The notes under the pieces were generated by a model, which worked only from the letters and a program-made list of their open reading frames with translations, was not told where the DNA came from and did not search any database. The position numbers were made by a program, and so were the translations under genes. Source: Acheta domesticus (lineage: Eukaryota > Arthropoda > Insecta > Orthoptera > Gryllidae). Taken from it: 64,000 nucleotides of DNA. The stretch is from the NCBI GenBank assembly GCA_031308135.1, contig JAHLJT010000631.1:195972685-196036684 (forward strand), given 5' to 3'. Every line of letters starts with the position of its first letter. The first letter of the stretch is position 1. Below, one piece after another: positions 29,791 to 41,370 of this stretch.

Positions 29791-31710
29791 GGGGTTAGAG
29801 GATAAAGCAGGAAAGGAGTAGAACAAATCGAAAGTGAAGAAAAGATGTCGCGCGGTCCATGGGCTTTTGGTGAGGTACTTCTGCAGCATTTGCCCGCTTT
29901 TTGTTGGAGAAAGAACGAAACTGATTAGAGCAGCCAGCTGCTATAATTCTCCTCCAGACAGCGGATGAATTCAACCTAGAAAAATTAATTTATAACATGA
30001 ACGCTACTAAACATATTTAGTGAATTGTATTACAAACTTTCTTTCAGTAATTTTGCATTCACTCTGGGGACCGCTCTTGACCCCCCAACCATTGACGTTC
30101 CTCGAGTATCGGAATGGCATTCGTTCGCGACTGTGAATGAAAAATGGCGTAACCTTTAATGGTTCCATCACAGTTGTCATTTTTTTTTCAAAGTATATTT
30201 TCAGGAATTTCGCAGCAGAAACGATGACTTTCAAAAGCTGATTTGCGCTACTAAGTACTTGTAATCGTTCTAAAATATCTCGTTTCATGGAAGTATTGCC
30301 CCACCTTTTGTTTCTTTTGAGCACAAAGATCAAAGAGACATTCCCAGAATGGAATATTTGTTTCCAGTATCACTCTGCACCTGATTGCTGTAGCTGATGA
30401 AATTTCGTTTGGCAGTGATATGAAATTAATCGAATTATCTCCCTTAAAATTGCAGTGTATCTGGTTATGTGAATATTTTGGACGAAAAATGCATATTTGG
30501 TTGTTTGCTGATCAATCGGGCAGTTCTGTTACTGTAGATGTATATCGTTTGTCATCGCAAACTTTTTAATTAAATCATTATGTTTCCACCGTACGTACCA
30601 ACATTACGTTTCCTTCTTTAGATTTGCGTTTCTGCTATGATTTATCTTATGCAGGAGTTTTCTGGTAAACGTAACTGAAAATCTACAAGCTATCTCAAAC
30701 GTTTAACACATTATAAGTTCTGTGGACTAAATTTTTCATCCGAGACATCGGATCATTATCCGCGGCGCCCAAGGATCATTATCCGCAGAATTCGTATTGT
30801 ACTTGGTTTTCATTTTCGCTTACGCAAAGAAGTATGCAAAGGTATTAAAAACGCAAAGAAATAGAGACAAGCGTTTGTATATTTTAATCACAAACCAAAT
30901 GCATGATATAGTGTACATGAATACAGTGTAGTTACACTATTTTTCAGAAATTTTGCAAGAAAATGTATAAAACTTCCTTTAACTCAATATTAATTTCAAC
31001 TGCATTTTACATTATTTGAGGTAGCAACCTCTATTCTAGTGAAGTTCAAAATTAATAAAATGTGATGAGTGATCAAATATTGTATTTGAGAACAATTGGC
31101 CTTAGTTTTTGAGAATCCACTTTTATAAACAATGAAGCAGTCACACAATGCACCATTGTCAGAAAACAATATGATAAATGAAAATATTCAATGTTTCAAC
31201 AGAACTTCATATTACAACCTACTAATTTCATTGCCTGTGTCATTTACATATTCATCCATCATGTGGTGTTTCACCTAGCATTTAACATTGTCGTATCCGC
31301 CACCCAAATACCAACACTAATTTACGCCCAATTGATGGATGTAGTAGAAGGCCTCCATAACCGGAGACTGGATTGTCCCTGTCCAGAGACATTGCTTCCT
31401 AGCGATAGGCAACCGAGACGGCTGAGACAATACGATTGATGGGGTTGCAGTCAAATCTCAGGCTACAGCATGCCTGCTTTCCCGCAAGCACGCAAGCGTG
31501 TAATTATATTTAGCAATGTGATGTATTACAACTGCAAGATAATCATTTTAAACCGTCAGAAACCTTCGTCCGACACGATGATTCACTGATTAACATAAAT
31601 TAACAATAGAGAATAATAAAACCAATAAGTTTTTGCAACATGTAAGTAGTTAGAACTTTCTACACACTATGTATCTGCTATGGGTTGAACGCGTTTTAAC
31701 TCAGTTAGCT
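29791..31710. other. AT-rich spacer
   Basis: No gene recognised. GGATCATTATCCGC, itself containing a small palindrome, occurs twice 21 bp apart at 30750-30763 and 30771-30784 or very near; function unknown. Confidence 0.45.
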
Positions 31711-31878
31711 GTTCGAGCTCTAACTCACTCGTGATTTGTCATTCCAACCAAAGTGGTAGGCCTGTCGGCCCCATGATTCCCTTACAACTTCAATTATATC
31801 TCTCGCCTGTGGTTAACACACTCATCCGTCGTAGTTTCCCAGTCTTCAGAACACGTTATGGTATACATGGCATGTGAT
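31711..31878. repeat. Diverged repeat copy 1
   Basis: Similar throughout to 32161-32325. Shared pieces include CTTACA(A/G)CTTCAATT, GTTAACAC(A/G)CTCATC and TATACATG(G/C)CATGT. The GTTAACACRCTCATC part could be a decayed A box of a tRNA-derived SINE, but no clear B box survives. Confidence 0.75.
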
Positions 31879-32160
31879 TAGTAGCAGAAAGTGGCGTAAG
31901 AGAGCACTGTTACAACATTAATAAATGGCGGACCAGGCTGTCTGTTCAAATTAGAGCTTGGATACATTTAAACGTAACTTATCAGCCATATTCACCAATT
32001 GTATATACTTTATTGTGTATTTTCAAATCCAGCAATTTTTTTAAAAAATGTCTGAAACTAATAAAATACGTTTAATTGATAGACAATAGTAAATAATCAT
32101 CAAAACAAAACCAAAAAGCTTGTTCTTACAAATAATTGAGGATACTTTTAACAAAAATGT

Positions 32161-32325
32161 AGCTTGAACTCACGAATTCGCGATTTGCCATTCCATCCAG
32201 TGCGGAAGGCCTGACTGCCTCATGACTCCCTTACAGCTTCAATTTTATCTGCCGGTCGTAGTTAACACGCTCATCTCCTGTAATTTCCCAATCCTCAGGA
32301 CGCGCTGCGGTATACATGCCATGTA
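32161..32325. repeat. Diverged repeat copy 2
   Basis: Direct-orientation partner of 31711-31878, starting 450 bp away. Probably two insertions of the same family or an old duplication. Confidence 0.75.
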
Positions 32326-32339
32326 AATGTGACACATTG

Positions 32340-33500
32340 CCTTTCATTTTGCGCGCGTCTCCGAGCCTATTTCCATTCGCGCGGCGCCTAGCAATGAGGT
32401 CACTCAATTATCAACTGCTCGCGTAAACGTGGAGTTTGCGTCCCCCCACCTCCCGCTCACTACTTTGCGTGGAGCTATCTCTCGCACGCGTAGTGGCCGC
32501 ACCGGTAACGTTCAGTCGGGCGGGCGAGCGAGCGAGCGGGCGGGCGAGAGCGAGTGGTTGATGGGCGAGCGGGAGCGGGCGAGGGCGAGCGGGCGAGGGC
32601 GAGGGCGAGCGGGAGCGAGCGAGGGCGAGCGGGAGCGGGCGAGGGCGAGCGGAAGCGAGTGAGGGCGAGCGAGAGCGGGCGAGGGCGAGGGCGAGCGGGA
32701 GCGGGCGAGGGCGAGGGCGAGCGGGAGCGGGCGAGGGCGAGGGCGAGCGGGAGCGGGCGAGGGCGAGCGGGAGCGGGCGAAAGCGGGTGAGGGCGGGCGA
32801 GCGGACTAGTGAGTGGTTGATAGAGCGAGTGTGGACGGGAGAGCGGGTGAAGCAAGACAGGGGAGCGGGAGTGGGGGTGCAGAGTTTGTGAGGTTGATTG
32901 GGGTTATAATCTTGCCACGCAGGGCGGGAGAATGGGAGTGAAGCGGTGAGCATTGGCGCTCGGGGGAGAGTGAGAGAACAAGCGAGAATAGAAGGGTGGG
33001 CGAAGAAAGGTAGGCAAGTGGATGAAGGAAAACGGAGAGCAGAGGTGCGGTATGGAGAGTTTGCGAGGTTGGTGGGGCCTAGTAGTTAGAATCTAGAAAG
33101 CCAGAGCGGAAGAAAGAGCGTGGGGAGTTAAGTATTGGCGCGCGGGAGAGCTTGGGGAACAGATATAGGGCTAATGGGAGACTATTTGTTGGTGGACGAG
33201 AGTGGTTGAATGAGAGAGTATGGGAAAGTAACAGTGAGAGCGCGAGCGAGCTTACAGGGATAGGCAAGTGTGGGTGTGTGAGCGAGCGTGGCCGCGAGCT
33301 TTGAAGTAAACTGAAGAGCGTGAATTGGTGAGAGAGCGTGTGGGGATGGAAAAATAAACCAGCAAGACTTGAGGGAGTGTGAGTGGGAGGGCGAGATTGC
33401 TAGAGTGAGAGTGGGAGCGTCGGGGAGTTGCGAAAATGAGCGAGAATTGGAGGATAAGCGAGCGAAGTTGAGGAAGCATGGGCGAAAGTGAGCAGGTTAG
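32340..33500. repeat. GC-rich minisatellite of GGGCGA hexamers with a decaying G-rich tail
   Basis: Between about 32520 and 32800 units of 20 and 26 bp built from GGGCGA and GCGGGAGC alternate. Beyond 32800 the pattern decays into G/A-rich GCGAGAGTG-type sequence to about 33500. Open frames on both strands are composition effects. Confidence 0.85.
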
Positions 33501-35100
33501 TGAGGTTCCTCGAATACGTGGATGTAGCTATGTTGATTTAAGTGACTTTTACGTACCTTTGTACCACTACTACATAGACTAATCCATAAAGGAGCACATA
33601 ATGCATCGTGGTTCAAGTAATTGTTCTTGTGATTTTGATACCGTTTATAAAACTCACAAATTATCTTCTGTAGTCTCGTTCTGAACTAAGTTACCACATT
33701 TGAACACATAGGTCTTCAAGACTGATTGGAATGTAAATGGAAAAAAGCAGTTGTATTTTTTAATAAATATTTCTTTCAACTTCTATATAATTATTTTCGA
33801 CTTCACTCATTAATTTTAGTATTGCGAACTCGAATTACTTTTGAAATTATGACTTCAGCAATTTATTTAAATTGTGGTATATAAATATTTATCAAAATAA
33901 TGTAAATAAACAAAGAAATTGGAAAATAGGACTTAAAGAATATTTAAACGGTACTTCTCGATCAAATTATGCGAACTTAATTATCATATACTTTATTTCT
34001 GTATTTTGAGGATGGTATAAGGAGTTTGTAATCATCGGTCTCATAGCTTCTATTCTGAAATGTTGGCTCAATAATGATGCTAAAATTTCTGAATGTATCA
34101 ATTGCGCTCTGTTGACATTCCTATTCGTGTCACCGGGAGATTGTGTGATAGAAGTACATTAGTGAGCATTTGCGCTGCTGATGCTATACATTGCTGATGA
34201 TGAGAAATACATTACGCCTATTTGTTCCATGCATGTTACAACTACTTTATTGTGGATCTGTGTAGCGATATGCAATGGTTACGTGTATTTAACAAGTAGT
34301 TGACTAACTCTGTAATATCGTGGCAGAATCTTAAAGTCTGGGATTAAAACATTAACTGTGCAAAAACTCTTCAGATATACACATTATTCCCTCCAATATA
34401 TATTCCTTCCCACTTCATACAAACCTACATATACTTATTTGAAACAGCGAGTAATCAATGTGGTTTTAACAGACTTTGTCATTGTACAAATATGACGCCA
34501 ATTTTCAACCAATATTTTTTACAAGTTTCAGTATTTTTAAATTCATTTTTCAGTCAATGCCAAGACTGAATTATATTACAAAGTTTACGAAATTTTGACT
34601 ATTTGAATCTTCCTGCAAACAGTATCCTTACCTGCCATGAAAAAATATTAAAAAATTCAAAGATGCATGAAAGTAAATTCTACTACATTTATGTAGTATT
34701 ATTCTGGAATCAAAAATAAGAATAAAATATGTTTGATATATTTAACTGACTTTTAACATATTCTTAACTGTGAGCCAAAAACTTAAAAATAGTTTTTCCA
34801 ATTCGGCTTTAAAATTCATGAAAAAACCTATATAAAAGTGTACATTAGAACTTCACAGGAATATCAGTGTTATAACACAATGCTTTAAACATGCGTTGAG
34901 AAAATAGTAGTGTGTAAAGTAATCAATCATGCGGCAAGAGAGCGGCGTTCAATAATTTTAATATTTGTATAGAAACCCCAGAAAGTATGCGCTACCTTGT
35001 TGCAACGCCAACTAACCTGCGAGACGGCCTGAAATAAACTCGTTAAAACATCACTTTAGGGCTTTTCGTTATCCACGCAATATTTAGTCACCCAGAGGTA
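33501..35100. other. AT-rich spacer, nothing recognised
   Basis: 1.6 kb with frequent stops and no recognisable gene, RNA or transposon end. Confidence 0.55.
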
Positions 35101-35104
35101 TTCC

Positions 35105-35500
35105 CCAACTAATCCTCGGAGCTCTGTGCGCACCGGTGCGGCTGGCTCGGCGCGGCTCGGCTCGAGCGACAACACTACGCAAACAATAGCGGCGCGAGCG
35201 GCGGCCGCTTTGGCGTGGAGCGCGGGCGGCGCTGGGAGGCCCTCGACGATTTCGCAGGCGCCGATAACGCCAGGCTCGCCCGCCGCCGAGGGCGATCGCC
35301 TCGGAATCTATTACCTGGCGGGATAATTATGCCTTTTATCCGCGCGCGGATCGCATCCGTCAGCGCGCGACGCTCGGCCGCCGCGTCGGCCACCGCGCCG
35401 ATGCGCCGCGCTCGTAATTAGACGCCCCGGGACGCCCCCCCGCCCCGCCCCGCCCCTCCCCCCCCGGCCCCTGCCCCGATCCTCTCCACCCTGATGCCCG
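35105..35500. promoter_or_regulatory. GC islet with AT cores (candidate cis-regulatory DNA)
   Basis: CpG-rich block containing GGGATAATTATGCC and CCTTTTATCCGCG (about 35319-35343) and CGTAATTAGACGCCCC (about 35412-35427). TAATTA and TTTAT cores in a GC-rich setting resemble homeodomain binding clusters. Function is inferred. Confidence 0.35.
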
Positions 35501-36240
35501 GTCCTCTAGGCCGCACCGTCCTCCCCGTCCGTCAAGCTTTCGCCGTCCGTTCCTGCCAACTTCTCGCCCGCCGCCCACCCGTGTGTCCTTCCGCCTAACT
35601 CCCGTTCGACCGGTCATTCGTCGGTCCGGCGGTCCGTTCAGTCCTCCGTCCGTTCGTCCAGCCGTCCGTTCAGTCCTGTTCTCCATCCAGCAGTTCATCC
35701 GCTCATCCGTTCAGGCATCCGTCCAGACGTCCGTCGATCTATCCGTCTAGCCGTCCATCCATTTGTTCATCCAGCCCTACGTCATGCCCGCTGATCAGCC
35801 CGCCGTCCAGCCCTCCCTCCAGCCCAGGTTTCCGTCTAGCCGTTCTTTCATCCTTCCATCCATCAGTCCAACTCTTTTCCACTTCGTTCTATTCATCTAC
35901 CCGTTATCTCAGCACCTGCACCTGCCGGCTGGCTTTTTGTCCTCCTCCAATGTCCCGTCCACCCTTGATGGCCAACTTGTCCATTCTCGTCTGCAGCTCG
36001 TTCTCATCCCTTCTCACATAATCGTCATTCCTCACCTACGCACTCATCCGCATGCGCTTTCCTGTGCTCACCCACCTACCAGTTCCGTTTCTCTGCATCG
36101 CTCTGCTCTGCTCAAACGCTCTTCCGACAACATCCGCTGGCCCATCCTCACCTGCCCGATGGCTCGCCCGCGGGTCCGCATGTCCACCTGTATGCTCGTT
36201 TGCACACCTTTGTTTCACCCTTTTTAGGCTGTTCTTTTTC
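35501..36240. repeat. Degenerate CCGTCCGTTCA-type repeat and pyrimidine-rich tract
   Basis: CCGTCCGTTC, GTCCGTTCAGTCC and related words recur irregularly to about 35760, fading into C/T-rich sequence to about 36240. A 154-codon plus-strand frame (35763-36227) has no known domain. Confidence 0.6.
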
Positions 36241-37440
36241 AAATTTCTCACTACAATGATGAAGGTTTTGAATCACCATTCCCCCTTGTTATTCTGCGGA
36301 TTCATTATTATTTATTATTATTTTGCGAGTACTTTGGTAATTCTTTAGATACATATTGCAAAAGCACGTAGGTGTTGTTCTTCTTCAAGCCTGTAAAGTG
36401 CTCTGTCCACTGTTAGAGTTCAAGAAAATTTTCCAAAAAACGAAATTAAATCCCATTGGTTTTCTCTATTTAAGCTGTCAAAGCTATTTTGAATAATAAA
36501 ATATTTTCCCAAAAGAAACATTAGATTATGATTTCAGTTCTAATATTCATTTCATTAGGAATGGACTCAGTAATATGTAGCTGTTTTAAAATTATAGATA
36601 CCCCAGTTATAGTGGCCATGAAGTAGTTCTTTTTCGAGCGGGGTGACTGATACAGAGTGTAGGAAAGTCGAAGTTGATATAATTTGAATTCCAAAAAGTC
36701 ACTTCGCAGCGATTCAATACTTTTTTACACCTCACATCTGACTTAGATTTACTTAGTTTGCAATTGACTTCGTAGTAATTTGCAATTATTGAAAAGTCAT
36801 AAGAAAAGATCGCAAATCGAAACAATAGGATACATAATTTCACGAGCAATGTAAAAATTGTCCGTGCAAGCACTAGCAGTAGAAGCAACCGACGTTGCTT
36901 CTTACTTATACGTAGTTATATTTTTCTCTATTTGGTATTTGTGTACGTTTAAGTTCTGTTACTTGCGTAACAAGGAACGTGGCGTAATTCTCCTTGAATT
37001 TTGTCTATTATACATCAAATCAAGTCGTAAGTCATTGCCTTTTATTTCTATTGGCCAGAAGATCAGCAACATTACTATCCAGGGACCCGTTGTGTTCCGA
37101 GATGCTAAATTCCCATGACTTCACTGAGTTTGTTTAAGACGTTTGGCTACTGGCGCTGTAAGTGTTGGTTTCTAATGCTTGCTTTTACGACCTAGGCCAA
37201 GAAACTTTCCCGCCTGAACTGTAAATATGAAGCTTTTCAAATAATAAATAGTTTGTGAAATCAAACTTCAGATGTGACTGAAAGAAATAAGTTTTCCTGT
37301 TTTTTCACTGTGAAGTCAATACTTTGAATGAAAACTTTTTGCTTTAACAGAAATTATTTTCTGTAGGTAATTGACACGTTTTAAGATTTATTTATGTATT
37401 GAAAGTAGACAACTGTAACACGCAGTGATCATGTGGTGTG
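36241..37440. other. AT-rich spacer
   Basis: No gene recognised; open frames under 95 codons on both strands lack domains. Confidence 0.5.
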
Positions 37441-37450
37441 ATTCAGCTTA

Positions 37451-37511
37451 TGACGTCATAAAGCACTACATTTTATTTTCTATAAAAGTAGGCAGTTGTC
37501 TTGTTCATTCA
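37451..37511 (+). promoter_or_regulatory. Candidate core promoter: CRE plus TATA box
   Basis: TGACGTCA (37451-37458) is a perfect CRE/ATF site. TATAAAAG follows at 37481-37488, and TTCATTC (37504-37510) lies where an initiator is expected, about 26 bp after the TATA start. No open frame or element follows that would name the transcript, so this remains a motif-based call. Confidence 0.35.
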
Positions 37512-38884
37512 ACTTCTTCCCTGACCGAATTGTTATATGAAAACTCTTATCAAAATAAGAGTTGTAATTTGATCATTTTATTCTCAAATTAATATAGATT
37601 ATTCAACAACGCTTTCTCATTTTATAGGGCACAATTTCTATAAAAATGTGATTTTGTCTGAACATGCAACAATTCCAGAAAATGCTCTATTTAACCGAGG
37701 CATATTTCACATTAATCACATCGTTGTCATTATTGAATTAAAATCTGTCAGGAGACCTACGTTTGTATAGCGTAAATGGAACAAAGCCTAGTAGATTTTC
37801 CATTTCATGAACTAAATTTAGATGTCCCATTTCTGCGGCTTTTAGTTTAGTTTGATCACCTTTATAATGAGCTTATTATAGATTTCTACAGAATCCTTCT
37901 AGAATTTACGCTTTGACAGCGTAGCGACATCATCTGCAATATCCAGCGTATATATGTGTGTGGAGTTCTGCAGGCTTCGTATTCATACATTTGCAGGACC
38001 AAATGAATAGAATTTTCCAGATTGATTAAGGTGCGGGATTGGTTCAGCCTACACTCTCGACAAAATGAAAGAGTTGCTTGCTCCACTGTATTCCATAGTT
38101 CATTAGATTCTTCCGAGATAATAATACTATACGCCTATTAATAACGGAAAATATCTAGTCTCTATTTGTTCGTTATCTTCAGAATAGAAATATTATTGGG
38201 TGTTTATATTTTTTCCATATAAAAACCAACTGTACATATGACGATTTTACTGAATAATGTATTAAAACCCACATTTCAAAACTAAACTTAGTGCCGTGTA
38301 TAACCGTGTAATTGATTTCGCAATTTTTAGATTGATTTATATGTTAATTGTGTTCTACGATAAAAAACCAAACACGTTAGATATCAAACAGCTTTTTGTC
38401 TTTAAGACTTGATGCTAATTATATGTTGCTTTAATAATAGGTTTTCTCAACTTTCAAAGGCGTCTTTTATGAAGTATCACTTTGCCCATATCAATTTGCT
38501 TTACACGGTTCTTCAATTGTATTATTACCTTTCTGTAATCAAACATTATGGCGTATTTTACATTTTCAAAGCAACCAAATCGCTCAGAGCAATGAAGTTT
38601 TGTCTACTAGCAAAATAATAAAATCTTTGGTAGTGAAACCTCATGTGATTGACTAAGAACTAAAACATTATTTATTTGTGTTATTTGACAATATTCTTCA
38701 ACCATTTTCCTTCTCATTTAATCCAGTCATCTTTTTTAGTTTTTAAACACAAATAATTTATGGAATTTTTCAATTTTCTAGGGATATTCCACAATGATTA
38801 TTGGCCACCCTCGTAAAGCAAAGACACCTACGTCAGTCGTAATCTGACGCGGGAGGTATAACATCAGAGGTACAGGAAAGGAAT
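37512..38884. other. AT-rich spacer, nothing recognised
   Basis: No gene, RNA or repeat identified. Confidence 0.5.
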
Positions 38885-39508
38885 ATGGCCCTACAAACCA
38901 TTTTAAGTATCGGTCTGACAGGAAAGCAGTATGGCCGAACATTGCCTCACTCTCATAAATGTCGAATGTTTTGTAAATCAATAGTGATTGGTATGAGAGG
39001 GAGTACGAGCGGTATTATGGGCATGAGCGATAAACCCAGTGACTGGTCTGAAAACGTCCGTATTCGGGGAGGAGTGATAAAGTCGGGTTGCGCATGGCCC
39101 CGCACAAACACAAGAATTTCGGCCAGACGGACCGTGGTGGCCCGCTGCAGTTGCCCTAGTACTTATCGCCTTTCACTAGAAAAAGCTGATCTACCTGAGC
39201 ACTTCCCCTCCCCTCCCGGCGGGGTGTTTCAACAGCGGGCCACACCGGTGGCCCGCAGATCAACACCGGACTCGAAAAATGCTCACTTGAGCCACACACT
39301 TGAGCAGCCCTGCAAGGAACTCTCCTACCATCCGCCCCAAACGGATTGGCGGATGCCACGCCCACATCCAGTTAGAGACATCTTCCATCATTTCCTTCCA
39401 GACTCGCTCCTATCATCGGACCCAACTACTACGCTGGGTCGCTACTCATTGGACTCGAGCGTCCAGTCAACAAACTCCATGAACTCCCGATTACATATAC
39501 TAACGTAA
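38885..39508 (+). CDS. Unrecognised 207-codon open frame
   Basis: One of the longest open frames outside simple repeats. It starts MALQTILSIGLTGKQYG and is basic, Ser/Pro-rich in the second half, with seven Cys. I see no signal peptide, membrane segment or catalytic motif. The DNA contains a hairpin pairing GCGGGCCAC (39235-39243) with 39248-39256, more typical of transposon or SINE sequence than of a coding exon. It may be a dispersed-repeat relic that happens to be open. No neighbours give context. Confidence 0.2.
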   Translation: MALQTILSIGLTGKQYGRTLPHSHKCRMFCKSIVIGMRGSTSGIMGMSDKPSDWSENVRIRGGVIKSGCAWPRTNTRISARRTVVARCSCPSTYRLSLEKADLPEHFPSPPGGVFQQRATPVARRSTPDSKNAHLSHTLEQPCKELSYHPPQTDWRMPRPHPVRDIFHHFLPDSLLSSDPTTTLGRYSLDSSVQSTNSMNSRLHILT

Positions 39509-39599
39509 ACGACAAAGTAGATCAGAAAGTGTTCGTTTACCTCAGCTGGGGACTGCAAGTAATTCCCAGTCATTGCATTACAGCACGGCCGGGTTTCAT

Positions 39600-39925
39600 C
39601 TCCCTCGCCCAGGTGTTTCGGGATCTCCCTGCGGGCGGCGTCGCTTCGTTTGCTTCAACTCTGTGGCCCCCGCGCCTCCCCGCGCCCGCGCGCCCGGCCG
39701 CGCCCCGCCGCCTCCGCGCCGCTCCGCGTCGTTGCCGCATTAAAACCTATAAACTATTTCATCAATTCGCAATTACCTTTTAATTATGCACGCTTAACCG
39801 CAGCGGCGGCGCAGCGCGGCGCGGAGTGGCGCGACGAGGCGTGGCCGGCGGCGGCGGCGGCGGCGGCGGGAGGAAGCTGTGGGAGCGGCCACGGGACGAG
39901 CCGGCGGGGTGAATGCGCTGGAGGA
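39600..39925. promoter_or_regulatory. GC islet around an AT-rich homeodomain-like core
   Basis: GC-rich flanks (39640-39735 and 39800-39915) enclose about 60 bp containing CATTAAAACC, CTATAAAC, CAATTACC and TTAATTATGC (39738-39795). A compact TAATTA/ATTA cluster between CpG-rich flanks suits a developmental enhancer; not proven. Confidence 0.4.
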
Positions 39926-40580
39926 GGGTGGTGAGGACGGTTGGGTGGGAAGGGTAGATGAGGTGGGGGAAACGTCGAGCACAGTGAGGGTGGTGAGGGC
40001 GATGAGGTTGATGAGAGCGATGAGACAAGTGAGGGCGATGAGGATGTTGAGGTTCATGAGCGTCGTGAGGACGGTGAGGGTGGCATTGGTGATGAGGGTG
40101 GTTGCGATTGGTGAGGGTACTGCTGATGGTGAGGGTGGGGAGATCGATAAGGGTGGTGAAGATCGTGTGGGTGGTGAGGGCGGTGAAATTGGTGAGGATG
40201 GGGAAGACCTTGAGGAGGGTGATGGCCGTGAGGGTAGTGAGGTTGGAGAGGGCACTGTGGTTGGAGAGGGCTGTGTAGATGGTGAGGATTTGAGGGTTGT
40301 GAGGGTGGTGAGGACGGGGTGAACTGGAAGGGCGTTAAGGATTGCACGGATAAGAGTGGTCAGGGCAGGGATGGTGAAGGCGCAGGTAATGGAGAGGCGG
40401 TGAGAATGACAAGGACAGCGATGGCGGTGAATGCAGTGACGACTAAAATGGCGGAGAGTGCATGAGATTGCGATGTTGACGAGGATATGGCGCTTAGGGC
40501 AGGGTGGACGGTATTGATGGTATACGCACAGAAAGTAGAGAGGGTAATGAGATTGGTAAGGATAGACAGAGCCATGAGAA
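39926..40580. repeat. Degenerate GGTGAGG repeat
   Basis: GGTGAGGAC/GGTGAGGGTG words recur throughout on the plus strand. Open frames on both strands follow from the repeat. No gene inferred. Confidence 0.75.
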
Positions 40581-41069
40581 TGAAGAAGCGTGGGGTGTAA
40601 CGTTTCAGTTCAATTCTTATATCCCATTATACTCACTAACATCATCATGTAGTCATTTTTTTATTCTAATGTACGTCAATATTTTAGCATTGTACAATAT
40701 AAATTTCAATCGTTGCCTTATAACAAATTCTCTGTCTGCATTCATTATCAACATCAACGTTGCTATCAAAAACTTCAAAAACATGCGAGGAACAACATTC
40801 GTTAATTTTTTACGAAAAGTAAATAAACATGTGACGTTTCGTATGACGTATACGAAACGTTACAGGGGATTGAGAGGGTCGATGTTTGTGATGGTTGAAA
40901 ATGTCCAGAGATGACGGTGAAGGCCACACCAGGCACGAGGAAAGAATAATCGGCGAGGACAGACAGAACAGCGAAAGTAGGGAAGATATGAAAACATCAG
41001 TGCAGTCGATGACGACGGGAAGGTAAGCCCAAACTGCGGAGTGAACGAAACAGTTTCTCTGGGCGGGGG
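40581..41069. other. AT-rich to mixed spacer with a hairpin
   Basis: ACGTTTCGTAT (40834-40844) pairs perfectly with 40850-40860 around the 5-base loop GACGT, extendable with one mismatch. Otherwise nothing recognised. Confidence 0.5.
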
Positions 41070-41370
41070 GCTGATGTGGCAGCAGGAGCGGCGGTGGGAA
41101 GTTGGAGGTGGCCGGGCCAGGCAGGACGAGGAGGGAGGGTGAGCGGGTCGGCGCGGTGGCGGCGGCGGCGGCGGCGGTGGCGGCAGGTGCGTCGCGGTCG
41201 CTTAGCAACGGCAGCGGCTGCCGCTGCCCCGGACGCAACGATCCAGGTGGCGGCGGCGGTGGGCGAGAGCACCCGTGGCCGCTGGGGGATGCGGTTGCGG
41301 TGCGGGACGACGCTGCGCCGGCCGCTACTCGCCTGTTGGCGCGCGCGGCCGTAATGGGATTGCGGTAGTG
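41070..41370. other. GC islet with GGCGGCGGC run
   Basis: CpG-rich block with GCGGCG triplets near 41155-41190. Open frames on both strands are composition effects. No AT core like those of other islets was noticed. Confidence 0.45.
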
